64,000 nt of DNA from Gemmatimonadaceae bacterium (GTDB lineage Bacteria; Gemmatimonadota; Gemmatimonadetes; Gemmatimonadales; Gemmatimonadaceae): NCBI GenBank assembly GCA_016742275.1, contig JACVCD010000011.1, positions 1-64,000 on the forward strand, in the 5' to 3' direction. The notes below the pieces were generated by a model. The model ran no database searches and was not told where the DNA came from. It was given only the letters and a program-made list of their open reading frames with translations. A program made the translations under genes and the position numbers. Numbering within the stretch: the first letter of the stretch is position 1; each line of letters begins with the position of its first letter. Positions 35,246 through 44,431 of the stretch are shown piece after piece.

Positions 35246-37231
35246 ATGCACGCTTCGCTTGCTTCCGAGGCTGCCGAATCCCCGGCGGCCGAGCCCCTGA
35301 CGGCTGATTTCGATCAGTTCACCATCGACGCCTGGCGCGCGCTGGCGGAACGTTCGCTCAAGGGGCGTTCGCTTGATACGCTGGTCAGTCGCACCGATGA
35401 CGGGATCGCCATAGCGCCGTTGCTCACGGCGCTCGATGCACCCGCGCTGGCTCCGTCGGCAGCGCGCGTGCCGCATGGTGCGTGGGATGTTCGGCAGGCG
35501 CATGCGCATGTTGATCCGGCACGCGCCAACGCGCAGTTGCTCGAGGATCTGATCGGCGGAGCCACGTCGATTGTGTTGCATGCCGATCCCACCGGCGCAC
35601 GCGGCACTCGTGTGCGGAGCGCCGCGGATCTGGATCGTGCCCTCGAGGGTGTGTTTCTCGAGATGGCAGGTGTGCATCTCGCGCCGCATGGGCCGTGGGA
35701 GGCGTTGGCTGAAACATTCCGTCGCTGGCTCGTGGCACATGCACCTGCCAGTTACCCCGTGCGGGGTGGTCTCGGTGCCGATCCGTTGGGTGCATTGGTC
35801 TCGACGGGCTCGCTCGATACTTCGATGGACGATGCCCTGCAGCGCTTGGGCGCATTGGCGGTCCGCACCCATGAAGCACTGCCAGGTGTTCGCGCGGTCC
35901 GTGTGTCGTCACTGCCGTATCACGGTGCGTGGGCTTCGGAGGCCATCGAACTGGCAAGTCTCGTGGCGACCGGCATCACCTATCTGCGTGCGCTGGTGGA
36001 CTCAGGCCTCGACCTGACGTCTGCCGCAGCGCAGATCGAATTCGAGTTGGCTGCGGACGGAGACCAGTTCCTCACCATCGCCAAGGTGCGCGCGGCACGT
36101 CGACTCTGGGCGCGTGTGATCGAGGCGTGTGACGGCGATCCCATAGCGACGCCGATGTCGCTGGCTGCGGTCACTGCGCCGCGCATGTACACGCGACACG
36201 ATCCGTACGTGAACGTGCTGCGCGCAACTACGGCCGCGTTTTCGGCAGGCGTCGGCGGTGTGGATGCGATCACCGTGTTGCCGCACGATACGTGCCTCGG
36301 CTATCCGGGCGCGCGCGCACGACGTATCGCCCGCAATCTGCATCATGTGCTGATTGCCGAGGGGCAGTTGCGGCGCGTAGACGACCCGGCCGGTGGTGCG
36401 TGGTTGTACGAGCGACTCACTGAAGACTTGGTGCAAGGCGCGTGGTTGTTGGTGCAGGAGTTCGAGCGCGCCGGTGGTATGGGCGCTGCGCTTGTGGATG
36501 GATTGGTGGCGGCGCGTATCGCCAAGGTGGCGTCTGCGCGCTGGACGCGCATCTGCACACGCCGTGAGGCGCTGGTGGGTACGAGTGTGTTCCCGATGCG
36601 CGACGCGCCGGTGCTTGATACCGAGCCACGTGCGAACACTGCGTCCGCCTCCACGGAGGCGCTTTCGCTCGCGCCAGTGGCGTCCTCCAGCGGAGGCGTG
36701 ACCGTTGCGCCGTTCCCAGCCATGCGACTGGCCGCGCCCTATGAGGCACTGCGTGATGCTTCCGATGCGGCACTCACTGCAACGGGATCACGTCCACGTG
36801 TAGCGCTGGTGGCCATTGGTGCTGTGGCTGACCATGCGGCGCGTGTGGGCTTTGCACGTCAGCTGCTTGCCGCCGGTGGCATCGACGACACCACGATTGC
36901 CGTTCCAGTTGGGGATGGTGGCACACTCGATCTCGAAGGACTCACACAGGCGTTCGTGAACAGCGAAACGCGTGTCGTGTGCCTGTGCGCCAGCGATGAC
37001 GACTATGCGCAGCATGCTGCAAGCGTCGCGCGTGTTGTGCACGCCGCCGGTGCGCGTGGTGTGTGGATGGCTGGGCGTCCCGGCGAGCACGAAGCGGCGT
37101 GGCGCGAAGCTGGTGTGACCGGCTACGTGTACCTCGGCTGTGATGTGCCCGCGGCGCTGCGTTCCATGTTAACCGCACTCGGTATTGCGGTTGAGCCGGT
37201 GCTTCCTCCGTTTGCGACAGCTGCCGTATGA
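35246..37231 (+). CDS. mutA: Methylmalonyl-CoA mutase small subunit
   Basis: Non-catalytic partner of MutB (661 aa). It has the same barrel-plus-B12-domain layout, but the C-terminal domain lacks the DxHxxG cobalamin motif (the segment reads [15 protein letters not shown]), as expected for the small subunit. GTG 35243 immediately follows the icmF stop; ATG 35246 is taken as start. It ends with an ATGA overlap with mutB. Divergence from MutB is strong, especially at the N-terminus. Confidence 0.92.
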   Translation: MHASLASEAAESPAAEPLTADFDQFTIDAWRALAERSLKGRSLDTLVSRTDDGIAIAPLLTALDAPALAPSAARVPHGAWDVRQAHAHVDPARANAQLLEDLIGGATSIVLHADPTGARGTRVRSAADLDRALEGVFLEMAGVHLAPHGPWEALAETFRRWLVAHAPASYPVRGGLGADPLGALVSTGSLDTSMDDALQRLGALAVRTHEALPGVRAVRVSSLPYHGAWASEAIELASLVATGITYLRALVDSGLDLTSAAAQIEFELAADGDQFLTIAKVRAARRLWARVIEACDGDPIATPMSLAAVTAPRMYTRHDPYVNVLRATTAAFSAGVGGVDAITVLPHDTCLGYPGARARRIARNLHHVLIAEGQLRRVDDPAGGAWLYERLTEDLVQGAWLLVQEFERAGGMGAALVDGLVAARIAKVASARWTRICTRREALVGTSVFPMRDAPVLDTEPRANTASASTEALSLAPVASSSGGVTVAPFPAMRLAAPYEALRDASDAALTATGSRPRVALVAIGAVADHAARVGFARQLLAAGGIDDTTIAVPVGDGGTLDLEGLTQAFVNSETRVVCLCASDDDYAQHAASVARVVHAAGARGVWMAGRPGEHEAAWREAGVTGYVYLGCDVPAALRSMLTALGIAVEPVLPPFATAAV

Positions 37232-39432
37232 AGACCAAGACCGTCATTCCCGATTTCTCGACGGTCGCGTGGCAGGACGCCGCGAATGCCGTGCCTTCTG
37301 CTGCAGAAGCAGTCGCAGAATCTGTCGCAGAGTCTGTAGCACCGTGGGAAACGCCCGAAGGCATCACTGTGCGTTCCTCCTATGGTCCGGAGGACACACG
37401 CGCAATCGACTTCCTCGACACGTACCCTGGGCTCGCGCCATTTCTGCGCGGACCATATCCCACGATGTACGTGGCCAAGCCGTGGACCGTGCGGCAGTAT
37501 GCCGGATTCTCCACCGCTGAGGAGTCGAATGCGTTCTACCGCCGTAATCTCGCGGCGGGGCAGATGGGTCTGAGTGTGGCCTTCGATCTGGCCACGCACC
37601 GCGGCTATGACAGCGATCACCCGCGTGTGCGCGGTGATGTGGGCATGGCCGGTGTGGCGATCGACAGCATTCTCGATATGCGCACGCTCTTCGCGGGCAT
37701 TCCGCTCGATCGTATGAGCGTATCCATGACGATGAACGGCGCGGTGCTGCCCATTCTTTCGCTCTACATCGTGGCAGCGGAAGAGCAGGGTGTGGCACCC
37801 GCGCTGCTCTCAGGCACGATTCAGAACGACATCCTCAAGGAATTCATGGTGCGGAACACCTACGTGTTCCCACCGGCGCCGAGCATGCGCATCATCGCCG
37901 ATATCTTTGCGTACACGGCGCGCGAGATGCCCAAGTTCAATTCCATCTCCATCTCCGGCTATCACATGCAGGAGGCTGGAGCCACCGCCGATCTCGAGCT
38001 CGCGTACACGCTGGCCGATGGCGTGGAGTACGTGCGCACCGGTATTGCCGCAGGGCTGAACGTGGATGCGTTTGCGCCGCGCCTCAGCTTCTTCTGGGCG
38101 ATCGGCATGAACCACTTCATGGAAGTGGCCAAGATGCGGGCCGCGCGGTTGCTGTGGGCGCGTCTCATGCGGCAGTTCGAACCGAAGGACGCGCGCTCCC
38201 TGTCATTGCGCACGCATAGTCAGACGTCGGGTTGGAGTCTTACGGCGCAGGATGTGTTCAACAATGTGCCGCGTACGATGCTGGAAGCCATGGCGGCGAC
38301 AGCAGGGCACACGCAATCGCTGCACACAAACGCCCTCGACGAAGCGCTGGCGTTGCCCACGGACTTCAGCGCGCGCATTGCCCGTAACACGCAGCTCGTG
38401 TTGCAGCAGGAAAGTGGCACGACACGCAGTGCAGATCCGTGGGGTGGCAGCTGGTACGTGGAGCGTCTCACCCATGATCTCGCCGTGCGTGCACTCGCGC
38501 ACATCGAAGAAGTGGAGCGGCTTGGCGGCATGGCCAAGGCCATCGAAGCTGGCATTCCGAAACTGCGTATCGAAGAAGCCGCTGCGCGCACGCAGGCCCG
38601 TATCGACTCCGGATCGCAGGTGGTGGTGGGCGTGAACGCCTATCGCCCCGAGTCCGACGAAGTGATCGATGTGCTCAAGGTGGACAATGGCGCAGTGCGT
38701 GACGCACAGATTGCGCGTCTTGAGCAACTCCGTCGGGAGCGAGATGGCACACGTACGCAGGCCGCACTTGATGCGCTCACGCGTGCTGCGGCATCGGGCG
38801 AAGGCAATCTGCTCGCGCTCAGCGTAGAAGCGGCGCGCGCGCGGGCTACGGTTGGAGAAATGACCGCAGCTCTTGAGCAGGTGTTTGGACGTCATGTCGC
38901 GACCGTGCGCGCCATCACGGGAGTCTACAAGCGGGAGGTGGGCGTGGATTCCGTACGTGTACAGCGCGTGTTGCAACTGGTGGAGCGCTTCGCCGAGTTG
39001 GAGGGACGTCGTCCGCGTATCCTCGTGGCCAAAATGGGGCAGGATGGACACGATCGCGGTCAGAAAGTCATTGCGTCTGCGTTTGCTGACCTCGGATGGG
39101 ATGTCGACATCGGTCCGCTGTTTCAGACGCCGGAGGAAGCGGCACGTCAGGCGGTTGAGAATGACGTGCATGTCGTGGGAGCGAGTTCGCTAGCGGCCGG
39201 TCACCTCACGTTGGTGCCGGCGCTGCGTGATGCACTGCGCGATGCCGGACGTGAAGACATTCTCGTCGTGGTTGGCGGAGTGATTCCCCCGCAGGACGAG
39301 CCCGCGCTCCGTGCCGCAGGTGCATCAGCGATCTTCCCGCCCGGTACGGTCATCGTGGACGCGGCTGAGTCGCTGCTGCGCACGCTGGCAGCGTCGTTGG
39401 GCCACACCTTGCCCGAGATGCCGACGGCGTGA
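37228..39432 (+). CDS. mutB: Methylmalonyl-CoA mutase large (catalytic) subunit
   Basis: Converts (R)-methylmalonyl-CoA to succinyl-CoA with adenosylcobalamin, the last step in propionate and branched-chain breakdown (734 aa). Y77 (RGPYPTMY) and R209 (FMVRNTY) correspond to the substrate-binding residues of the Propionibacterium enzyme. The C-terminal cobalamin domain has H608 in GQDGHDRG, with SSLAAGH and VVVGG further on. A run of Ala/Glu-rich repeats ([13 protein letters not shown]) lies near residues 29-42. Overlaps mutA and meaB by 4 nt each. Confidence 0.97.
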   Translation: MKTKTVIPDFSTVAWQDAANAVPSAAEAVAESVAESVAPWETPEGITVRSSYGPEDTRAIDFLDTYPGLAPFLRGPYPTMYVAKPWTVRQYAGFSTAEESNAFYRRNLAAGQMGLSVAFDLATHRGYDSDHPRVRGDVGMAGVAIDSILDMRTLFAGIPLDRMSVSMTMNGAVLPILSLYIVAAEEQGVAPALLSGTIQNDILKEFMVRNTYVFPPAPSMRIIADIFAYTAREMPKFNSISISGYHMQEAGATADLELAYTLADGVEYVRTGIAAGLNVDAFAPRLSFFWAIGMNHFMEVAKMRAARLLWARLMRQFEPKDARSLSLRTHSQTSGWSLTAQDVFNNVPRTMLEAMAATAGHTQSLHTNALDEALALPTDFSARIARNTQLVLQQESGTTRSADPWGGSWYVERLTHDLAVRALAHIEEVERLGGMAKAIEAGIPKLRIEEAAARTQARIDSGSQVVVGVNAYRPESDEVIDVLKVDNGAVRDAQIARLEQLRRERDGTRTQAALDALTRAAASGEGNLLALSVEAARARATVGEMTAALEQVFGRHVATVRAITGVYKREVGVDSVRVQRVLQLVERFAELEGRRPRILVAKMGQDGHDRGQKVIASAFADLGWDVDIGPLFQTPEEAARQAVENDVHVVGASSLAAGHLTLVPALRDALRDAGREDILVVVGGVIPPQDEPALRAAGASAIFPPGTVIVDAAESLLRTLAASLGHTLPEMPTA

Positions 39433-41102
39433 GTCGCGTCCCGGAAGGGTCCCCGAACGATGACGTCGCGTCGCTCGCGCAGCGTGTGCTGGCGGGTGAT
39501 CGTGCGGCGTTGGCTCGGGCGATTACGCGTGTTGAATCGCGTCGCGCTGAACATCGTGTGAGTGCGGAACAGTTGCTGGCGGCGCTCGCTCCACACGCCG
39601 GCCGCAGTGTGCGTGTGGGAATCAGCGGTCTGCCTGGCGCGGGCAAGAGTACGTTCATCGATGCTTTTGGATCCATGCTCACTGCACGAGGTCATCGCGT
39701 GGCCGTGCTTGCCGTGGATCCATCCTCGTCACGCACCGGCGGCAGCATTCTGGGCGACAAGACGCGCATGACGCAGTTGGCGGTCGATGCCAATGCTTAT
39801 GTGCGTCCGTCACCCACCGGTGGTACACTCGGCGGCGTCACGCGCTCAACACGCGAGGCGATTCTCGTGTGTGAAGCCGCAGGCTTTGACGTCGTTCTCG
39901 TGGAAACCGTCGGCGTAGGACAGAGCGAGATCGCCGTGGCCGACATGGTGGACTTCTTTCTCGTGCTCATGCTGGCCGGTGGCGGCGACGAACTGCAGGG
40001 CATCAAGAAAGGTGTGCTGGAGCTCGCGGACTGCATTGCCATCACCAAGGCCGATGGCGACAACGTGCTGCCGGCCAAGCAGGCAGCGGCCGACTATCAG
40101 CGTGCCCTGCGCATTCTCACCCCGCACACTGCCGAATGGCAGCCACCGGTGGTGACCACGAGTTCGGTGGAGGGGAATGGACTCGCCGAGCTGTGGACAT
40201 TGATCGAGGGTTACCGCAATCGACGTTCGGCCAGCGGTGCGTGGGCACGTCGCCGTAGTGAACAGCGCACGCGGTGGATGTGGGCGCTGGTGGAGGATGA
40301 GCTCAAGCGCGGCGTGTTGGAGCATGCTGCGGTGCGCGCACTGGCACCGTCGCTCGAGCAACAAGTCGCTGATGGTGAGATCGAGCCTACGGCAGCGGCT
40401 TCACGTGTGCTTGAGGCGGCGCGAAGTGCACGTCGTGGTGACATCGATCCGGTTGCCGTGGTCGACGCGGTGCTGCGCGAGCGACACACACGTAAGCTGT
40501 TGGCCGATGCACCGCTCGATGTGCGAACCGATCGCGCGCTCATTGAGCAGATTGTCGCCGCTGCGGGTTGGGCGCCGTTCCATCTGCTCGCCGCGCCCGA
40601 GCATCGTCGTGAGGGCGAACCACTCGCGGCGATCATGCCGTGGCGTGTGCACCTGCTCGATGCGGGCGCCTGTCGTGCGCTGCGAGGCTATCTGCTTGCC
40701 AATGGCGACGGCAGCACGTTTCCACGACTGTTGGCCGCCGCTGCCGCGCTAGCCATGGTTACGTGGCTTCCCGATGCTCCGACGGTGCCGCTCGCGCCCA
40801 ATGAGCTCTTTGCTGGCACGCGCGAAAACATGGAGCACGTGGCTGCGGCATCCGCTGCAGTGCAAAACCTTTTGCTCGCTGCGACGGCGCGTGGCGTGCC
40901 CACCTTCTGGGCGACAGGCGGACCACTCCGTGATGCGGTAACGCTGGAGAGGCTCGGCATTGGAGCCGGCGAAGTGCTGTTGGGCGCCGTGTTCCTCTCG
41001 CCACCAGGATTTGAGGCGGAAGAGGGCAGGGAAGTGAAGACCAGCAGCCTGCGCGATAGACGCGGTCCCTTGAGCGGTTGGGTCCGCTGGGTAGACAACT
41101 AA
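39429..41102 (+). CDS. meaB: MeaB GTPase fused to a C-terminal nitroreductase-like domain
   Basis: Residues 1-335 are a complete MeaB/ArgK G3E GTPase that guards and reactivates methylmalonyl-CoA mutase: P-loop G67-S74 in [41 protein letters not shown]. From about residue 338 a second domain follows ([46 protein letters not shown]) with the pattern of the flavin-binding nitroreductase fold, ending near 545. Usual MeaB is about 325 aa. The frame is continuous, so this is a fusion, not a readthrough. It starts with a 4-nt overlap with mutB. A role in cobalamin reduction is an inference. Confidence 0.88.
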   Translation: MSRVPEGSPNDDVASLAQRVLAGDRAALARAITRVESRRAEHRVSAEQLLAALAPHAGRSVRVGISGLPGAGKSTFIDAFGSMLTARGHRVAVLAVDPSSSRTGGSILGDKTRMTQLAVDANAYVRPSPTGGTLGGVTRSTREAILVCEAAGFDVVLVETVGVGQSEIAVADMVDFFLVLMLAGGGDELQGIKKGVLELADCIAITKADGDNVLPAKQAAADYQRALRILTPHTAEWQPPVVTTSSVEGNGLAELWTLIEGYRNRRSASGAWARRRSEQRTRWMWALVEDELKRGVLEHAAVRALAPSLEQQVADGEIEPTAAASRVLEAARSARRGDIDPVAVVDAVLRERHTRKLLADAPLDVRTDRALIEQIVAAAGWAPFHLLAAPEHRREGEPLAAIMPWRVHLLDAGACRALRGYLLANGDGSTFPRLLAAAAALAMVTWLPDAPTVPLAPNELFAGTRENMEHVAAASAAVQNLLLAATARGVPTFWATGGPLRDAVTLERLGIGAGEVLLGAVFLSPPGFEAEEGREVKTSSLRDRRGPLSGWVRWVDN

Positions 41103-41110
41103 ACGCTGCA

Positions 41111-41192
41111 TGCGAACGCCCGGACTCGAACCGGGATGGGTTGCCCCGCCAGCTCCTAAGGCTGGTGCGTCTACCAATTTCGCCACGTCCGC
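41111..41192 (-). tRNA. tRNA-Leu (anticodon UAG)
   Basis: Cloverleaf folded by hand on the minus strand: acceptor stem GCGGACG pairs with CGTTCGC (one G-U), the anticodon stem CCAGC/GCTGG encloses CTTAGGA with anticodon TAG, a class II variable arm follows, and the T arm has GGTTCGAGTCC. The discriminator is A, as leucine tRNAs need. CCA is not encoded. The gene lies 35 nt downstream of the decarboxylase gene on the same strand and 8 nt from the meaB stop on the other. Confidence 0.95.
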
Positions 41193-41197
41193 AAACC

Positions 41198-41212
41198 GGG
41201 CTCAGCGAGCCC
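41198..41212 (-). terminator. Short hairpin between the decarboxylase gene and tRNA-Leu
   Basis: Inverted repeat GGGCTC-N3-GAGCCC, followed on the minus strand by GGTTT. It lies 16 nt after the decarboxylase stop and just before the tRNA 5' end. It may be a weak terminator or a processing hairpin. Confidence 0.4.
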
Positions 41213-41227
41213 AGTTCTGAAAGATAA

Positions 41228-42694
41228 TCAGTCCCGGGTGCCGAGTGTGCCTCCCGCACGCTCCAGCGCCGCTTCTTCCGTCTGGAACTGTTCCAATCGC
41301 GCCAGCGACGACTCCACATCGCCGAGCGTGCCGGACGGATGAATGGTGCACATGCGGAGTGCTGGCCGGTCGCCCAGCATCGTGGACATGATCAAGGCAT
41401 GCCCGTCGAGACGCATGCGATCGACGGCGCGCGCCGTGGCCGCGTCTACCTGGCCGGCCGACAGCCCAGCCTCTGCATAGCGGAACGTGACAATACCCAT
41501 CTGGGCCGGCGTTACGATCTGCCAAACTCCTGACGCACGAAGCCACGTCTCCGCATGCTCGGCCTGCGCAAATCCACTCTCGATGGCACTCCGGAATGCC
41601 GGTAGTCCAAACGCACGCATGGAGAGCCACAGCTTGATGGCCTTGGCGCTGCGTGTGAGCTGAATCCCACGATCATAGAAATTGACGTTCTCCTGCACAT
41701 GACGCGCGACATCGGCCAGGTAGTCGGCGTGATTGTCGTCGCCCACATGGAACGCGTGCACAAGATGGCGTGGGTCGCGCACGAGCAGGCAGCCCAACTC
41801 GTACGACTGGAACAACCACTTGTGTGGATCGAGCGTGATCGAGTCGGCGCGCTCGATGCCCGCGAGCAACTCGCGGCCTCGCGGAGTCAAGGTTGCTGCT
41901 GCCCCGTACGCGCCGTCGACATGCATCCACACATCGTGTGCGGCACACACATCGGCGATGTCTGACAGCGGGTCGATGGCGCCCGTGTTGGTTGTCCCGG
42001 CATTCGCGACCACACACAAGGGCCTAAGCCCAGCCGCGATGTCCGCCTCAATGGCCAAACGAAGCGCAGGCACATCAAGCCGTAACTCGGAGTCCGTCGG
42101 AATCACCCGACGTTGTTCGCGCGAAAAGCCCAGCACACGCAACGCCTTGAAAAGCGACGAGTGTGTCTGATCCGAGCAGTAGATCACCGCCCGTGCATCA
42201 TGCGCACCCATCTTCACTTCGCGCGCGGTCACAATGGCCGACAGATTGGCCATCGAGCCCCCACTCACGAAGATCCCGCTTGAGCCCGCAGGAAATCCGC
42301 ATAGCGTACACAGCCACTCCAGCACCGTGAGCTCGATTTGCGACGCCGCTGACGAGGCCAGCCAGTGTCCGGCAAACAGGTTGTGTCCGCTGATCAGGAA
42401 GTCAGCCACCGCACTCACGAAATTGGTGGGGCTCGGAACAAAGGCGTAGAATCTGGGGTGATCGGCGTGGAATGAATTCGGAAACACATCGCGCGCCAGA
42501 ATGTCGAGCAACTGCTCGGGCGATGTGGGCGTTTCCGGCAATTCGGTGTGCAAGCGGGCCACGGCGTCGACTTGTGTGATCGTCGTCGCAGTATGGAGTT
42601 CCCGGCGGGTCGCGAAGTGGTGTATCACCATCTCAAGTGCGCGGTCGCCCAGGGCGCGCATCTCGGCACGTGTCAGCTCAAGTGGGGTAGTCAT
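41228..42694 (-). CDS. PLP-dependent group II amino-acid decarboxylase
   Basis: Fold-type I pyridoxal-phosphate decarboxylase (488 aa) of the aromatic-amino-acid/glutamate decarboxylase family. Visible are the PLP-stacking histidine region CSDQTHSSLFKA, the cofactor aspartate in HVDGAYGA and the Schiff-base lysine in LDPHKWLFQ. Homology to aromatic-L-amino-acid decarboxylases looks best, but substrate cannot be read from sequence. ATG 42694 is used; the frame opens at 42730. It is divergent from the small barrel protein gene, with 52 nt between. Confidence 0.88.
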   Translation of the reverse strand: MTTPLELTRAEMRALGDRALEMVIHHFATRRELHTATTITQVDAVARLHTELPETPTSPEQLLDILARDVFPNSFHADHPRFYAFVPSPTNFVSAVADFLISGHNLFAGHWLASSAASQIELTVLEWLCTLCGFPAGSSGIFVSGGSMANLSAIVTAREVKMGAHDARAVIYCSDQTHSSLFKALRVLGFSREQRRVIPTDSELRLDVPALRLAIEADIAAGLRPLCVVANAGTTNTGAIDPLSDIADVCAAHDVWMHVDGAYGAAATLTPRGRELLAGIERADSITLDPHKWLFQSYELGCLLVRDPRHLVHAFHVGDDNHADYLADVARHVQENVNFYDRGIQLTRSAKAIKLWLSMRAFGLPAFRSAIESGFAQAEHAETWLRASGVWQIVTPAQMGIVTFRYAEAGLSAGQVDAATARAVDRMRLDGHALIMSTMLGDRPALRMCTIHPSGTLGDVESSLARLEQFQTEEAALERAGGTLGTRD

Positions 42695-42746
42695 CACGCG
42701 CCAAATGTAGTCAGCGGTACTCAGATTCACTCAAGCCGGAGGCAGG

Positions 42747-43379
42747 ATGCGAGCAACGACGCAAGCACTGACACAGACAACTCAACGCCCTCGGAGGACG
42801 GTCCGGGCCATAGCGACCGCCTTGGTGGCGATAGCGACGATGGCTGCCGCGCCCGCGGGCGCGCAGAGCGGGAATACACGTGGGCTCTTCGTAGGTCTTC
42901 AGTACTCCGGTGCCTCCGTGAGCGTGAAGGAGGCAGCTGAGAATCTGGAATTCGGCAGCGGTTTTGGTCTGCATGCCGGACTCGGGATCAGCGACAATGT
43001 GTCGTTCCTCGTGAACTTCGATCGAAACGTGCTGAATCGGCGCCGCGACAATAACGACGTGACGGTCACGAACTACGACGCCCTGCTTCGCTATCACCTC
43101 TTCCCGGCGGCAGGGTCACCCCTCCGCGTATTTGGCACCGTGGGTGCCACGGGCCGTGCGGCCACCGGGACCACGGAGTTCGAAGGGGTCGCCCCGACGG
43201 CCGGTGCCGGTCTCCATATCAACGTCACCCCCATGATCGGCCTGACCGGTACCGCGCTCTGGACCTTCGGCAACATGACGAGTCTCCAGGACCTTACGGG
43301 TGGCGGAACCACCCGCGAGACATTCCGGTCCACGGCGACCCGTGTGCAGGTGGGTGCGTCGCTCTACCTTTTCCGGTAG
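42747..43379 (+). CDS. Small outer-membrane beta-barrel protein
   Basis: Exported protein (210 aa) with a signal peptide (basic region to about residue 20, hydrophobic core, cleavage after APAGA). The mature part alternates hydrophobic and polar residues in about eight strands and ends LYLFR, typical of an OmpA/OmpX-like barrel closing on an aromatic residue. No conserved function is recognised. GGAGG precedes ATG 42747. It lies 67 nt upstream of the exported M55 peptidase and may be cotranscribed with it. Confidence 0.75.
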   Translation: MRATTQALTQTTQRPRRTVRAIATALVAIATMAAAPAGAQSGNTRGLFVGLQYSGASVSVKEAAENLEFGSGFGLHAGLGISDNVSFLVNFDRNVLNRRRDNNDVTVTNYDALLRYHLFPAAGSPLRVFGTVGATGRAATGTTEFEGVAPTAGAGLHINVTPMIGLTGTALWTFGNMTSLQDLTGGGTTRETFRSTATRVQVGASLYLFR

Positions 43380-43446
43380 CGCTCCGCCCGGGGGCGCCGA
43401 TCGCTTGAAGCTGATCGTTTGGCGCCCCCACCCTGCCGGAGCATCA

Positions 43447-44343
43447 ATGGTTCGACTGCTGCGTGTCCTGCCTGTCGCGTCTCTTTTTCTTCTGACGCTG
43501 TCGTCGACCGGACTCGAGGCCCAGGCCGCGAAGAAGGTCTACATCTCGGTAGACATGGAAGGCATCAGCGGGATCAATAGCGACAATCAGACGTCGGCCA
43601 CCGGCGCCGAATATGGCCGAGCGCGCAAACTGATGGTGGAGGACGCCAATGCGGCCATTCGCGGGGCCTTCGAAGGCGGCGCCACTGATGTTCTGGTCAA
43701 TGACTCACACGGCAGCCAGCGCAATCTGCTCCCCGAGGATCTCGATTCACGCGCGCGCCTCATCAGTCACAGCTTCAAGCGCCATGGCATGATGGAAGGT
43801 CTCGACTCCACCTTCGATGCGGTGTTGTTCATTGGCTATCACGCCAAGGCAGGCACACCGCGTGGTGTGTTCGCTCACACCGGTTCGGGTGTCGTGAGTG
43901 ATCTGCTCGTGAATGGCGTGTCGGTTGGCGAAGGTGGTATGAACGCCATCCTTGCGCAGTGGTTTGGCGTGCCGGTGGTTCTCGTGACCGGCGACGACGT
44001 AGCCGTGCAGGAGCAGAAAACCACTGTGCCGAATGTTCGTGGTGTCGTGGTCAAGCGCGCCATCAATACGAGGGCAGTGGAACTGCGCCCGCTGGCCGAA
44101 GCGCGCCGCGATATTCAACAGGCCGCGAAGGAAGCGGTGGCTGGCGCACGTCGCGGTACTCCGCAGCGTTCGGCGCAGTACACGGTGCGCATGACATTTC
44201 AGAATCCCAATATCCCCGAAGTGGCCACGGGATTTCGAGAAGTGAAACTGGTGAATCCCACCACGGTGGAATTCACGCGCGAGAACATGCCCGACGCCTA
44301 CCGTCTCATTCGCGTGCTGTACCGGTTCATTAATCCCGACTGA
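43447..44343 (+). CDS. Exported M55-family (DppA-like) D-aminopeptidase
   Basis: Zinc aminopeptidase of the DppA family (298 aa). Metal ligands are visible in order: SVDMEGISGI (D, E), NDSHG (H), IGYHA (H) and GEGGMNA (E). Classic DppA is cytoplasmic, but this protein begins with a clear signal peptide (MVRLLRVLPVASLFLLTLSS, cut near LEAQA), so it should act in the periplasm, perhaps on D-amino-acid peptides from cell-wall turnover. The open frame starts upstream at 43300 inside the barrel gene; ATG 43447 is chosen because the signal peptide begins there. Confidence 0.88.
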   Translation: MVRLLRVLPVASLFLLTLSSTGLEAQAAKKVYISVDMEGISGINSDNQTSATGAEYGRARKLMVEDANAAIRGAFEGGATDVLVNDSHGSQRNLLPEDLDSRARLISHSFKRHGMMEGLDSTFDAVLFIGYHAKAGTPRGVFAHTGSGVVSDLLVNGVSVGEGGMNAILAQWFGVPVVLVTGDDVAVQEQKTTVPNVRGVVVKRAINTRAVELRPLAEARRDIQQAAKEAVAGARRGTPQRSAQYTVRMTFQNPNIPEVATGFREVKLVNPTTVEFTRENMPDAYRLIRVLYRFINPD

Positions 44344-44376
44344 ATTCGCGCGGAGTTTGGCGAACAAATGCAAAGT

Positions 44377-44405
44377 GGGGCGTCCGATATCTCATCGGAC
44401 GCCCC
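44377..44405. terminator. Bidirectional terminator between the M55 peptidase and degP-like genes
   Basis: Perfect 12-bp inverted repeat (arms 44377-44388 and 44394-44405, 5-nt loop), flanked by AAAG and CTTT, which give short A/T tracts in each direction. It lies between convergent genes. Confidence 0.85.
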
Positions 44406-44431
44406 GCTTTCATGTCTTCACCGCGAATGAC

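Noticed and set aside
40749-41319. Open frames overlapping the tRNA-Leu gene and the meaB 3' end on the minus strand
   Set aside because: They run through the tRNA and antisense to meaB; no motifs.
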